Source: Cymodocea nodosa
Taxonomy: Eukaryota; Streptophyta; Magnoliopsida; Alismatales; Cymodoceaceae
Assembly: GCA_036874045.1 (NCBI GenBank)
Contig: CM072345.1
Span: 3,621,501 to 3,685,500, forward strand
DNA length: 64,000 bases
Direction of reading: 5' to 3'
The notes beneath the pieces were generated by a model, which worked only from the letters and a program-made list of their open reading frames with translations, made no database searches and was not told where the DNA came from. A program made the translations under genes and the position numbers. Below, one piece after another: positions 21,399 to 33,469 of this stretch; position 1 is the first letter of the stretch; each line of letters begins with the position of its first letter.

Positions 21399-24146
21399 TG
21401 GGTTCCGACATCAGATAGCACCCGACTTGGGTTCCAAGATTGGATAGCACCTTGTTTGGGTTCTGTTGCGAATAGCACCCAGTTAGGTTCTGTAAGGTAA
21501 TTTGTTGTTATTCAATTAAATACATGAAAAACCCAAATTTTACATTTATAAACTGCAAGCGCACAATACCTATTGTATTAAGCATATGCAAGAGCGGGTC
21601 GATCCACAAGGAGCTTGTCTTAATTGAATTTATGGAAATAATTGTTTAGCAAGACATTTACTTTTTAAAGTCATAATATAAATTCTAATTATAAATTAAT
21701 AGGTAAAAATTACATAAGTACAATGAAGAGTCAAATATCACCCAAAATCCAATAAGTTCCTAAGGTTAACCCTTAGGAAACTCAAGAAAATCAATGAGTT
21801 TCGGCTCTGAAATCACAGAAGTAAGGCTCAATTTCTAACTCTCTTTTCCTCCAACCTGGGAATTAAAAAATTTAGATAAAATATTTTTTAGAAAGATCCT
21901 CGAGTTATCTTTGAAATAGAAGTGATTTTGTAGACTAACTCATTATAGAACTCTAAAAATATCTGATTTTGCTAACAAAGTGCAGAATCGTTCTGGAAAC
22001 TTTCCAAAATCGCACCTTCGGTGCAAAAATCGTAACACACTCAAAACTCCATAAAATCCTGCGAAATCAGAGGGCTTTGAACCAAGACTTGTATTAATAT
22101 TAAGGAAAATTAACAGAAAGATTTTTTACAAAGATTACAGCACAGACAACACTCAGGCATCGAGCACCAAATCTGGCACCCAAACAGAAATTCCAAACTG
22201 CTGCAACCTCTAGAAGAAAAAATCAAAAACTGAAGAAATACATTTCTAAAAATTATGAAACTTACATAACTGTAATCTACACAAAATTTCCTACAAAAAA
22301 ACTCTATGGAAACCTACTTTTTGAAAGGAGAAAAGAAATGCAAGGATTCTGTTTACACAGAATCCGGAACTACAAGAATTCATTCCTTCCTAACTTGGTC
22401 GTCGAAATCATAGAAAATAGCTCTACTTGTAACAATGATTTCTCCCAAAATAATGATTGAAAAATTATGAACAAATATGTTCTGGAAATGGTTTTAAGTT
22501 ATCTAAACATACACAGTAATTTTACATTTTCAATCGTTCTCAGTTGAAAATAACATCAAAACCTAGTGAGGTGTGCAAAATAGTATTGAAATATTACAGA
22601 ACGCGCACTTCCAGTAAAATATCAACAACTTTATCAATTATTTATGAAATTCTATGAAATAACCTTTGAATGAAAATAGACTCATCAATATAACAAACCC
22701 ATTTTACAAAGATTAAAAATATGATGTATGAAGGGAGAAATCGTATTAGAAATTTTTGCAAAGCTACTGACCGAAAATGTGATTTCAAACCCAGAATGTA
22801 CTCTCCTAAAACAAATAGAAAAATCATACCAAACGCATTCAAAAAATTAAAAAAAGTTTACAGAAAGAATTGTCTTTTATTTCTCTACAAAAACGACATA
22901 AGAATCGATGAAAAACATTGATAAAAACTCAAGATATGAACAAAAAAATTGAACCCTAAATCTGAAAACAGGGAAGACGGAATTCTATACAAGTCATTCA
23001 CAACTATTTGCATCCATTCACAATATAAACATAAAACTAAAGCATTTCCATCATAAAAATGAGATCTTAACAACAAAAACCAAAGATTACCTACTGTTAG
23101 AGACATGTTTACAAACATTCAACATAAAAAACACAACAAATTTATACATAGTGATCACCTCATTTGCTTATACCTTTGAAGCTTCACCCAAGATTTGAAA
23201 CAAGTTCTCCAATGGTGAATGATGCTACACGTCCCTAGAAGAAAGAGATTTGGGCTGTCACCCCTCCTCCACGTCCTCCTAAAGAATGGAATCCACCAAT
23301 GGTTGCTTCAAGGCATAGAGTTGTTGTACCCTAGCTTCTCCTCCACACTTCCATGTAGATTGCAAGCTTCTATGGAGATGGTTGTCACCCCAAATCACAT
23401 TGAAGGAGCTACACTTTGTTGGGAAGGTCTGAAGTTCCTCCTCTTCCACACGTCCTTGCTCCAACAGCAAGGTATCCACGGTCTAAGCCCTAAAACCCCC
23501 AAGGAAGGAAGAGGAAGAAGAAGGGAGTCGAAGTCTTACACCTTCTTGGATCCACACCCTAGCTTGGAGAAGAGAAAGGGGAGCCTTCCTTGCAAGATTG
23601 GAGCTTCAACACAATGGAGAGGGGGCCCTAGCTGAATGGCACAAATGAGGGGATGGTGTTGGACGAGACCTCCATCTCCTTAAATAGAAGAAAAGGGCTT
23701 TTGCATACAAGCCCTCAAGTATCTTCATTTTCTTTCATCTCTTGATGGTAAATTGCCAAATGGGTCTCCAACTTTATTTGTACAACCTATAAAACTTAAC
23801 AAGCATATTAAAACATAACAAGACATGAAATAACATAACATAAAGCATCTAAGTATTAATCAACATTCATTTCCATGATTATTTAAGTCATAATCAAATA
23901 AAGGGTTAAATTGTGCAATTTTAAGTCATTTACTTCAATAATCATGTGTAATCATATAAATGTCAAAGTGATGGTATTTCAATTATAAACATGCATTATG
24001 TCTCATTTAAGCTCTAATAAGCATGAATAATCCTATATAAATTAGCACAATTTTACTCCTTACAGGTTCCAACATTGGATAGCACCCAATGGGTTTTGAC
24101 ATCAAATAGCACCCTACTTGGGTTCCATTGCAGATAGCACCCAGTT
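21399..24146. repeat. 29-bp minisatellite, interrupted by G1
   Basis: Six imperfect units built around GGGTTCC...GATAGCACCC lie at 21399-21490 (three) and 24065-24146 (three). Unit interiors recur in a rough three-unit order (GACATCA, AAGATTGG or AACATTGG, GTTGCGA or ATTGCAG). Removing G1 and one copy of GGTTC restores the register. Confidence 0.8.
21491..24064 (+). repeat. G1: 2.57-kb LTR-like insertion, probably a solo LTR
   Basis: Ends are TGTAAGG...CCTTACA, a TG...CA structure with a 7-bp terminal inverted repeat. It is flanked by the 5-bp duplication GGTTC (21486-21490 and 24065-24069). Both are typical of an LTR-retrotransposon LTR left by recombination. A diverged copy lies at 43562-45685; shared blocks include AACTGCAAGCGCAC, GGAAACTTTCCAAAA, CACCTTCGG and a TTAAATA box near 23678. 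A stretch shortly inside (CGGGTCGATCCACAAGGA) resembles a Pol III B box. No gag-pol is inside, and the short frames are not conserved in the second copy. Confidence 0.75.
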
Positions 24147-25186
24147 ATGCGTGGGCCCCAATGGAACTGTTGCTTCTACTCCACTTCTCATTCGTTCTTT
24201 TCTTTCTTTTAAACATCTCTTTTTTCTTTCGGCCCTCCCATCTTTTGTCTCAACTCTCTTTTCATCTTTTCTTTTCTTTTCTTTTCTTTTGATTTTCTTC
24301 TACACATCATTTTTTGTTCTCTTTCCTATTTTAGTTGCCTTTTTTTTTTCACTTTTCCACATTTTTTTTCTTTAAGCCTTATTTTTCTTTTCCACTCCTC
24401 GACAATCCAAAGGAAGGTGCCATTCATGTGCTTGTGGGCAACAAGTCACAAGATTGTGGGTAGCCTGTTTATCGGCAGCCCATGTAGAAAAGGAACTCTG
24501 AAAGTTGAATGCTTTAGGAAGGGACATGACACTTGATTGATCAAAAGAGTTTGGAGAAAAGAGACAGCTCCGTTGCTTGGGAACCTCAAGAGGAGACCAA
24601 AGGTTGGACAAAGGCAAGGAGCATTATTCGTAGAAATATGCGATTGTCTCAGAGAAAGGGAATGGAATGGGATTTCAAAAGGGAAAGACTGAAGTGAGGT
24701 AATTCCTTGACCCAACACCCTGGGAAAACCAAGTCGTCCATAGTTGTTGCTTGTGTTACTGACACTTACCCTCAAATAAGATTTAGAGATTCACTAAGGG
24801 TCCTCCACGTTGCACTCTTCATCTCCGTACCCCTTTCACCGGTGGCACAAGATGGCATCACATGGTTAGATCACCATGGACTTAGGTGGAAAACTCCCTT
24901 AAAGCTCAGAACTTGCCCTGCATAAGAGTCCAGGTTGAATAGAGTATCTATCCTCTAACCCAAGTCTTGGAATAGTGAAGACTTGATGCTGGTGGCTCTC
25001 TAACTCATGTTACTCAGCCATTCTAATAGCATCTCCATAGAGTGACTCTGTGAGACCGCTAAGTCTAGAGAATGATCTAGATTAAATCAACAGATCTCTA
25101 CCTATTGTAGGGAGTAAATAGAATAATAAAACCTTGTGAAAAATAATAGCAGCTAAAACTACAAAAGGTTAAAAATCAAAGGGGGT
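24147..25186. other. Gypsy 3' untranslated region with pyrimidine tract
   Basis: A C/T-rich strand (about 24180-24400) includes a run of CTTTT repeats near 24262-24292. The remainder shows no supported gene. A purine run on the minus strand just below the gypsy stop (about 25175-25185) could be a polypurine tract but has no LTR next to it. Confidence 0.45.
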
Positions 25187-26438
25187 TCATTGATAGAACC
25201 ACCTCAAGTTGGAGCGGTTTACCAACTCCTCGATGGTACTTTCCCTGACTTAACGAATATATGCAGCCCCCCTAGAGAGGAGTCACATCACCCAATATGG
25301 CCCCTTCCAATTGGGTTGGAATTTGCCACATTGGTTTGATCTATGCAATCGGCGAAGAACGAGATTGCCCTCTGATATAGGGTGAGGTTGCACCTTCTTG
25401 TTGTATGCACGTGCTTGCCTATTTTAGTAGCAACGTGCATGATGAAGTGCCTGAAGGTGACATTCATCCAACAGATCCAATTGCAAGTACCGGTCCTCAA
25501 GCCACTCTACGTTAGTAAGTTGGGTTTCCCTTAAGGACGCGAAGTGAGGGGATTTCCACTTCGATAGGTAAAACCGCTTCAGATCCAAAAACCAACGAGA
25601 AAGGAGTGTCACCGGTCGAAGAGCGGATGGCGCATCTATAAGCCCATAGAGCGTATGGAAACTTCTAGTGCTAGTCTTGACACGTCTCCATCGTCTTCTT
25701 AAGGATTTGAATGAGGTTCTTGTTTGCCGCTTCTACAGCGCCATTCATTTGTGGTCGATATGGCGTAGAGTGGTGATGTTTGACTCCAAGCGTCTCTAAG
25801 TACTGTTGTACTAAGCCTGCGATGAAATTAATACCATTATCAATAAAAACCTCAAATGGGACACCATACTTGGTGACAATGTAGTCTCGAATGAACTTCT
25901 GAGTGGCATTGGCTATGACCGTCCGATAGGTTGCCGCTTCCACCAATTTGGTGAAGTAGTCGATTGCCACCAAGATATATCTGTGTCCATTTGACACGTT
26001 CGGACAAACTTCGCCAATGACATCTAACCCACACGTCGAAAAGGGCTAAACTCCTACGTCATTGGCATATAATGGCATTGGAGGAGCATGTGGCACATTC
26101 GAATGTAACTAGCAAGTTGGGCACTTCCTGACATGGTTACAACAATCTACTTCCATGGTAGACCAATTGTATCCTTGCCTTAGAATCTCCTTGGCAAGGA
26201 AAAGGTCATTCATATGTGGACCATAGGTACCTTCATGCATCTCTTGCATGATGGTCTCTGCCTCTAGTTGATCCACACATCTCAGGAGCATGTGGTTGTG
26301 GGATCTGTGGTATAGCTGATTGCCACCCAACACATATCTGCTCGCCATTCTGGCCAATGTCCTCCTATCTGCTACATGGCATTCTGATGGGAAGGATCCA
26401 TCTTTGAGGTATGCCATGATATCGTGGAATCATGGTTT
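25187..26438 (-). pseudogene. Tat/Athila-type Ty3-gypsy integrase fragment
   Basis: The fragment opens in the RNase H-integrase linker (FHDIMAYLKDGSFP; the preceding Trp codon is TGA). The HHCC zinc finger follows (HEGTYGPH ... CCNHVRKCPTC, about 26109-26260). The core has VAIDYFTKLVEA, FIDNGINF and NGAVEAANKNL, the usual three acidic sites of this clade. The C-terminal part (about 25250-25620) is shifted in frame but includes [19 protein letters not shown], then NLRWFYQ and a stop at 25187-25189. The upstream RT and RNase H are cut off by element E at 26439. Integrase would insert element cDNA; this copy is dead. Confidence 0.9.
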
Positions 26439-27064
26439 TGTTAGAACCCGAGTATTTTGATAATGCAAAACCTATGTGGGGAAACATATTGTATTTCATA
26501 GTTAAGTTAGAGCAGCATTAGATCAGAAGGCAGATAAAACAAATTCCAAACAGACGAATAGATGGAGGAAGTTCTAGAAGATACTGCCTTAAAGCTACAA
26601 GAAAATCGGACAGTTACAGGTCCAAGTATCTGAAGAGTAAAACAGCAGCAAAACTATCGGACAGTTAGAAGGATAACAATCCGAATTTTTCAAAGCCTTC
26701 GGAGAGTTAAATAATCAGACAGTTAAGTTGGTTGAATGATTGGAGAATTAAGGAGTTAACTATCCAAAAGAAAAAGGAAAATCAGAAAGTTAGAAAGGCT
26801 AACTATCCAAAACTTAAGTCATTCAATAAATCACATGCAGAAATACAGAACGGAAGCTTAAAGGATTGTCAGAGAGTTAGATAACTATCCGAGTTTTCTT
26901 TTCGGAGAGTTAGATAACTATTCGAGTTTTTCGGTAAGTTACAGGTATAACTTTCTAGAACTTAAGTCATCTTATTACGCACGTGCAAAATGGAGAAGCT
27001 AGTAGTTGAAAGCTTAAAAGGGAAAATCGGAGAGTTAGATAATTATCCAAAATTTCAAAGAGAG

Positions 27065-27469
27065 TTTCGGTAAGTTACAATTTAACTATCTGAAACTTAA
27101 GCCATTGAATTTCCCACGTGCAGAATTCCAGAAAGAAGCTCAAATAAGTTTTCTGAGAGTTAGAAAGATAACTATCCAAAATCCTAAAGCGTTTCGGTGA
27201 GTTACAAGGATAACCATCTGAAACTTAACTCGTTGAATTTTCCACGTGCAGAACTCTAGAAAGAAGCTCAAATAAGCTTTCGGAGAGTTAGAAAGATAAT
27301 TATCTGAAATCTTAAAGTGTTTCGGTGAGTTACAAGGATAACCATCCAAAACTTAAGTCATTGAATTTCCCACGTGTAGAATCCTAGAGAGAAGCTCAAA
27401 TAAGTTTTCGGAGAGTTAGAAAGATAACTATCCGAAATCCTAAAGCGTTTCGGTGAGTTACAGGGATAA
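27065..27469 (+). repeat. 128-bp tandem repeat in the E LTR
   Basis: Three full units begin at 27065, 27192 and 27320, and a fourth begins at 27448 and continues beyond the solo LTR at 29089. Each unit holds TTTCGG(T/A)(G/A)AGTTAC, a facing TAACCATC..GAAAC or decayed form, CACGTG and a CGGAGAGTTAG pair. It shows U3 growing by duplication of a motif module. Confidence 0.85.
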
Positions 27470-29083
27470 TATAGGATCGTATGGCTACACAAGAGGAGGG
27501 TGAATTGTGTATTTTTAATATTTTCTAAAATATAATTGAAACTTTAAAACTCAAAAACAAGTCGAGACATTATTTTCATAAAATCATTTTTATTCAAGGT
27601 TTCAATTACAATATACAATTCAATTCTCCTCAGAAATTGTAGATGCAATTATATTTCGATATCATGTATCATCTAAACAATTTCAAAACTACAAATAGAG
27701 AAAACTAATTTGCGGAATTTAAAACTTTTCTCCCTGTTTGAGATCTTTCTTCTTCTTCTTTTTCTTCTTCAACAATTCTTCAGTGACGAATATCTTGTCT
27801 TTTCATACTTCACCGAATTTGCTTTTTTTCTGATACTTCAAATCTTCAGTGACGAATATCTTACCTTTTTATGCTTCACTGAACTTTCTTCCACTTGAGA
27901 GATTTTCCCGAAGAGGTGTTTTTGATCCCTGAAAATGATTTTTCTTTTGGTGTGCAGGGATGGTTTGATCCTTGAAAAGATTTTTCGTTTTATGTGAAAG
28001 GATAAATTGATCAATGAGAATTCTATGCCTTTTATACTGTATCTTCATTTCATGCATATCCTTCACGTTTAACCACTACTAGTTTTCCACTTCTCCACGT
28101 CTTTTCTTTTTCCTTCATCGAAACACACACGTTCTAACCCACGTTTATATTTCGAATTTTCTTTAATCATCAGTCTTGGATCTTTGAAAAATTTCCTGCA
28201 AAATAAACTTTCTCGTCCAAAAGTTTTTCATTAGTGTAATAAGAAGTCGTTACTTTAATGTTAACTAAACGAGTAATACAAGTATATATATAACTTAACG
28301 TTTCTAACTTAACGAGTTCCTCATGTGCCATTTCACGTGACAAGTATTGTAGCTAACTCAACAAACTAAGTCCGTGGTGTTATGCTATCTCAATGAACCA
28401 TCTCCGCTGTGTTATGATAACTCAATGAACCATTTCCGTTGTGTTATGATATCTCAATGAACTAGTAATACACAAATGCTTTTATAATAAGAATTTTACC
28501 ACGTGCAAAAAATAACAACTTAAGTTTAAAACGCTAACCTAACGCGTTGCCTTAGTGTTCAATATAGCAACTCAATGCGTTTAGTTATGTTAACTTAACG
28601 AGTTAAACATGTGCACCTCACGTGATACAATACAACATTCGTAACTTATAATTTCACCATGTGTATAACACTAACTTAACGAGTTCATCTCTTCTTTTAC
28701 TCACTAACTTAACGAGTTACCACGTGACCTATTTTAACCTTTAAGCCTCTAACTTAACGAGTTCTCACGTGACCTCTATACAAAGAAAACTCTAACTTAA
28801 CGAGTTGTCTAAACGTGCAATGTTCATGATACAGAAGATCTAACATTAAAACCTATCATGCTTTTCAATAAAAACATACGTTAACTTAACGTTTAGCTAA
28901 ATGAGAAATTAATGCAACGAAATGACTAGTTATTAACTTCAGATCCAATACAGACAAGTATTTATATGAGTAAGCTTTTTCTGTATTAATTGATGATTTT
29001 AATTTCTTTTCACAAGCAATAGTAATTGAGCAAATACGATTATTTTCATTCAGCACACATCATCAAAACAAAAATACTCAACA
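27470..29083 (-). repeat. Family-1 solo LTR
   Basis: A 1614-bp LTR related to those of A, B and C, with no internal region. The 5-bp duplication GATAA stands on each side (27465-27469 and 29084-29088). The right end is ACTCAACA; the left terminal TG has become TA. It arose by recombination between the two LTRs of a full element. The TATA box is at 28028-28036 and the motif array at about 28250-28810. Confidence 0.94.
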
Positions 29084-30008
29084 GATAACCATCTGAAACT
29101 TAAGTCAGCCTTTTATGCACGTGTTGAATTGAAGCAATCAGAAAGTTAACAGAGGGTTACTATAGCCAACTATCCGACAGTTATTTAACTGTTCGGTGAG
29201 TTACAGTTATAAGTATCCGAATGAATGACAGCTCGCAGTAAATATTCTAGAATCCTACCTAGCAAAAAGGTTTAAGTGATCTTTCGGTGAGTTACAGATA
29301 TTCTTCGGAGAGTTACACAGCTAACTATCTAAAAGGTTAGGAAAATCAGTAAGACATCTTGAAATAACTTTCTGAACGGTAACTTACCGTATTTGACTGG
29401 TGTCTAATCAAGTACAGCAGAATACATCTATTGACAGAGAAATATGATCCTTGTACCTTTAGTATAAATATGAGGAGTTTAAGAAAGGAAAAGACAGAGA
29501 CAACGGATATACCACATACAGTGAGCTACACTCCAATTCCAATTACACTCAAGTTTGCAAACAGTGAAGAATATTCTAAAGACCTATTACAGAAAAGGCT
29601 CTATGCGCCAAAACTCTGATTGAAAGATTCAAGTTGTTGGTTCGTGGCTTCAACCTGAAAGCTACATTCAATGTTGGTTTGAGTTTCGACCTGAAAACTC
29701 TAGAGGTTGGTTTACTGAAGTTTATACCTAAAAACTTCTGTGTAGTTGGTTCTTGCTTTGACCTGAAAGCCAGTGTGTAAGTGTTGAAACACTTAGTGAA
29801 GCCCAAGTGAATCTTGGGAGTGGACTAGTCAAGTTGGTGAACCACCTAAACATTTGCTGTGTGTTTCTTTTCTCTACTGATTTGCATTCTTTTAATTTCA
29901 TCTCATTACATTTCTGTTGAATCATTCGATTCAACATCAAAAGAATTTTAAAAACTACACACTTTCACCATTCACCCCCCCTCTAGTGAGCCTACCAATC
30001 TTAACAAT

Positions 30009-30020
30009 TGGTATCAGAGC
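30009..30020 (+). other. Primer-binding site of element E
   Basis: TGGTATCAGAGC, exact match to the plant initiator-Met tRNA complement, two bases inside the LTR end at 30006. The leader to the gag ATG is about 37 bp. Confidence 0.93.
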
Positions 30021-30057
30021 TTGGTTAATCCTTCATAAGAATTAACCATCTGGATTT

Positions 30058-31590
30058 ATGGCTCAATTTGTTGAGGGACAAAACATTCACAGACCTCCTC
30101 TATTCGATGGTTCCAATTGTAACTATTGGAAGAATAAAATGGAGTGCTTCCTTAGGAGTTCTGATGTTAAACTCTGGAAGATTGTTGTTCTTGAAACTAC
30201 ACTTCCAACCAGTGATGTTATGAACTGGTCTGAGGAGGATGAGAAACTCATCCAGTTGGATGCTAGAGGGCTAAATGTCATTTATTGTGCACTAACTACT
30301 GATCAATATAATAAAGTATCTACATGTAAGTCTGCTTATGAGGCTTGAAAATCCTTCAAGTTACTCACGAAGGTACAAGCCAAGTTAAGGATACAAAAAT
30401 CAATATCCTGTTGAGAAAACTTGAACTGTTTAAAATGAATGATAATGAAAGCATAATTGAAATGTTTTCAAGATTTACTGAAATCATTAACAGTTTGAAA
30501 GGCTTGGGAAAGAAATTCTCTTCATGTGAATAGGTACAGAAGATCTTGAGGAGCTTAACTGTTGAGTGGAAACAGAAGTCCACATCTATTCAAGATTCCA
30601 AGGATCTCAACTACACGTTGAAGAATTGTTGGGCAATCTTCTGGCTCACGAAGTTCAGATGAAGGACTGAAAAGAACAAGAAGGAGTTGCTGAAAAGAAA
30701 ACTGAAAAGAAAAAGGAAATAGCATTTCCATCTACAGAAGAAGCTCCAAGCTCAAATGATGATGAGATCATGTTATTGGCAAGGAACTTCAGAAAGTTTA
30801 TGAAGAAAAAGAATAAGCCTAGCTCTTCTAAAAGAACTGTCCCTACATGTTTCAAATGTAAAAAGCAAGGGCACATACAGACCTTTTGTCCATTTCAAAC
30901 AGAAGAGGATCAAGGAGATAAGAAGAAGAGATTGAAGGACAAAAAGAAGATGGCTCTCAAAGCTACGTGGGATGACAGTAGCTCTTCAAGCTGTTCATCA
31001 GATTCTGAAGATGAAGTTGCAACCAATGTTTGTTTTGCAACACAAGAGGTATGCTCTACTTCCTCTAGTTTAGAAAATGAGCATGATGATTTAGACATAA
31101 ACAGTCTTTTGTCTACTGTAGATAATTTATATGTGAAGTGTAGATATTTTAAGAAAGAAATTAAAAGATTAAATCATTGCTTAGAAAATTCATTTGCTGA
31201 ATTAGAATCAACTATAGTTGAAAAAAGAAATCTAAAATCAAATTTAGATAAGTATAGTTGTGTTAACTGTGAATTAAAAGATGAAAATAAAAATCTATTA
31301 AATACTATATCAGATTTGAAAGATACCATATGTAAATTTACTCAAGGTCAAAAAGGATTAAATAAAATAATAAGATCTCAAGGATCAAATGGGAATAAAT
31401 ATGGCCTAGGGTATGCTACACCACAGGAAATACCTTATTGTGGTGGAGTGATTCGATCTTATAGAGATGGCACCACTGTGTTTGCCATCAAACAAAGATT
31501 AGGTCATATGTGGCTGCCAAGAGGCAATAGATTTAATGTTTTAAGGACAAACTCTACTGGACCCAAGAAGATTTAGGTACCAAAAGCTTT
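30058..31590 (+). pseudogene. Gag region of element E
   Basis: The start MAQFVEGQNIHRPPLFDGS matches D. The zinc knuckle CFKCKKQGHIQTFC is at 30848-30889. It is followed by Lys-rich and Ser-rich stretches, then a coiled-coil-like region ending near GHMWLPRGNRFNVLRTNSTG, the tail just before protease. Breaks include TGA in place of a Trp codon near 30346, a TAG near 30531 shared with D, and a frame change around 30600-30770. It would build the particle; this copy cannot. Confidence 0.88.
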
Positions 31591-31604
31591 AATTTCAGTA
31601 TGAT

Positions 31605-32144
31605 TTGCAGGGTGATAAGGAGTTTCAAGCATGTTCAACTAAATGGATCGTGGATAGTGGATGCTCAAAGCACATGACAAGTAAGAAAATTTTTCTTGAC
31701 TTTGTTAAAAACTTAAGTTCAGGATCTGTTAAGTTTGGAAATAATGAAAAGTGTAAAATAACTGCAATAGGAAATATTACATCTGAAAATGGTATAATTG
31801 AGAATGTCTTGCATGTAAATGAATTAAAACAAAATTTGTTAAGTGTAGGACAATTATGTGATAAAGGTTATACTATTTCTTTTAATGCTGAAAATTGTTT
31901 CATTATTGATCCAGCCTCGAATGAAACAAAATTTACTGGTTTTAGAAATTGCTCAATTTAAACATTAAACTTTCCATGTGAAAATTCTACAAGCAATTCA
32001 TATTTGATAGCAACTAGTGAAGATGATTGGGTGTGGTATAGAAGACTTGGCCATATCAATATGAAGAATATCAGGAAGCTATCCACGAGTGATCTTGTCA
32101 GGGGTCTGCCTAAACTCACTTTTAAGAAAGATAGAGTATGTAGT
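31605..32144 (+). pseudogene. Protease and pre-integrase of element E, cut by element F
   Basis: The protease site WIVDSGCSKHMTSKK is near the start, and the frame stops near 31959. It then continues with RRLGHINMKNIRKLS and KKDRVCS, where the sequence is replaced by F's LTR at 32145. The integrase core is absent: E resumes only at the RT motif QPPGFEDE at 42812. Confidence 0.88.
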
Positions 32145-33365
32145 TGTTAGGTATTTAATTTTGAAGATGTATGCTTTATTAATATATTTAAATAAGTCTA
32201 CATAATATTCTCTAAGTATATTTCTCTAAGTATAATAGTTAACAGATTATCGGAAAGTTTCATTTTTATGTCGGATAAATTAAAGATTTCCGAAGAGCTA
32301 GATTTGCAATAGTTAAACTTTTGGATAGTTAACGTTTCGTTTTTGTCGAATACTTTATGTTAAAAACTCGTATAGTTAAGTTATCCGCACGTGTGTTTTT
32401 AATGTTTTAAGTTGTCACGTGTTTTCCATGTGTGTTCGGTAATGAAAAATCGAATAGTTAGATAACTGTTCGAGTTTTTATACGCATGGATAGATAACTG
32501 TTCGAGTTTTATAAAAGGACTAACGAACAAATAAGTTTCCTTGTTTAGTCACGTGTTTTGCAGGTGCAAGAACTCGAAGAGTTAAATGATAAGTGTTCGA
32601 GTTTTGACAGGAGTTAAAGGATAAATGTTCGACTAAATCGAAGACTTAGAAGATATTCTACAAGACTCTAGGAAAATAAAATTTCGGTGAATCTACGAGT
32701 GGAGATCGTGGAATCTCAGATTGTTAGTGAAGAAAGTGGAAATTTAAATAGAAAGTAATTTGGATTAAAGAGAAAATTAGTACGTGGATTATGGATTATG
32801 GATTGTGGATCAAGTGGATGAACATGCTGAACGTGAAAGACAACAGAGTTCGACTACTAATAGAGAGTACGAGCTACATTACAATAGAGGATCCCAATCT
32901 CAAAAACCAAGTCTGAATATTCAATTTGGATCCCTAACTGAAAAGTTAAGTTTGAATATTCATATTCTGAAAAGTTCTCCAACATCAGAAGAAGTTCAAA
33001 ATTCCAAGCAATTTTAGAAAAGGAGCTGCAAACGCAAGAAGTTTGGAAATTCGACAACTAGAGAAGAAGAGATACAAAAGTTGAGCAAAGAGAAAGAAAA
33101 GAGTTGTGTGCATAAAGATCAGGTTTTATACAATTCAAAATTAGTTTTGAAAAAGAGCTTTGTTTTCCTATTTGAATTGTATATCAAAAATTACTGTATC
33201 AAAACCGTCAAGAAGGGAATTGAGCTGAAAAGATATTGTAAATTCTGTCTTGAAATAAAAGAATAGAATTTCATTTACGAGTATTTTGTGCTCTTGTTTT
33301 ATCCGCTATTTTAATTACTAAAGACACAATTCACCCCCCCCTCTTGTGATACAGACGATCCTACA
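32145..33365 (+). repeat. 5' LTR of element F
   Basis: Starts TGTTAGGTATTTAATTTTG and ends GATCCTACA. The 3' LTR at 41592-42811 matches it closely. Below the TATA box the sequence is largely purine-rich, and it ends with the C-run plus CTCTTGTGATACAG segment resembling the ends of the other two families. Confidence 0.94.
32368..32584 (+). promoter_or_regulatory. U3 motif array and TATA box of element F 5' LTR
   Basis: Five exact TCG-N3-AGTTA motifs lie at 32368-32378, 32450-32460, 32463-32473 (reverse), 32495-32505 (reverse) and 32574-32584. The second and third face each other across two bases and form a 24-bp near-palindrome. TATAAAAG is at 32510-32517. CACGTG sites lie nearby. Confidence 0.75.
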
Positions 33366-33469
33366 ACTGGTATCAGAGCAATTAAACTATTTAAAGCATC
33401 TGAAAAGCCTTCATTTCTCTATTTAGGAATTTGTTTTTCCTGTCATTTACTTCGGATAATCTGTTCAAA
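33366..33469 (+). other. Primer-binding site and leader of element F
   Basis: The exact site TGGTATCAGAGC is at 33368-33379, two bases after the LTR. The leader runs to the gag ATG at 33470. Confidence 0.9.

Larger units (their letters stand above)
26439..30006 (+). repeat. 5' LTR of element E, split by a solo LTR
   Basis: Segments 26439-27469 and 29089-30006 together make about 1.95 kb, longer than D's LTR because of a 128-bp tandem repeat. It starts TGTTAGAACCCGAGTATT and ends CTTAACA. A TATA box (TATAAATA) is at 29463-29470. TCG-N3-AGTTA motifs are dense, for example TCGGACAGTTA near 26615. Confidence 0.92.

Noticed and set aside
21570..21620. B-box-like CGGGTCGATCC in G, considered as a tRNA or SINE
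   Set aside because: No A box at the right distance, no cloverleaf, and the enclosing unit is 2.57 kb with LTR-type ends.
23219..23635. 138-codon frame in G1
   Set aside because: The frame is not kept in G2 and has no recognisable domain.
24118..24375. Phe/Leu/Ser-rich frame resembling membrane segments
   Set aside because: It comes from a CTTTT/C-T-rich tract, which yields hydrophobic residues by composition.
21129..26438. Considered as a host gene interval between elements C and E
   Set aside because: The only protein signal is gypsy integrase; the rest is minisatellite, LTR-like insertion and untranslated sequence.
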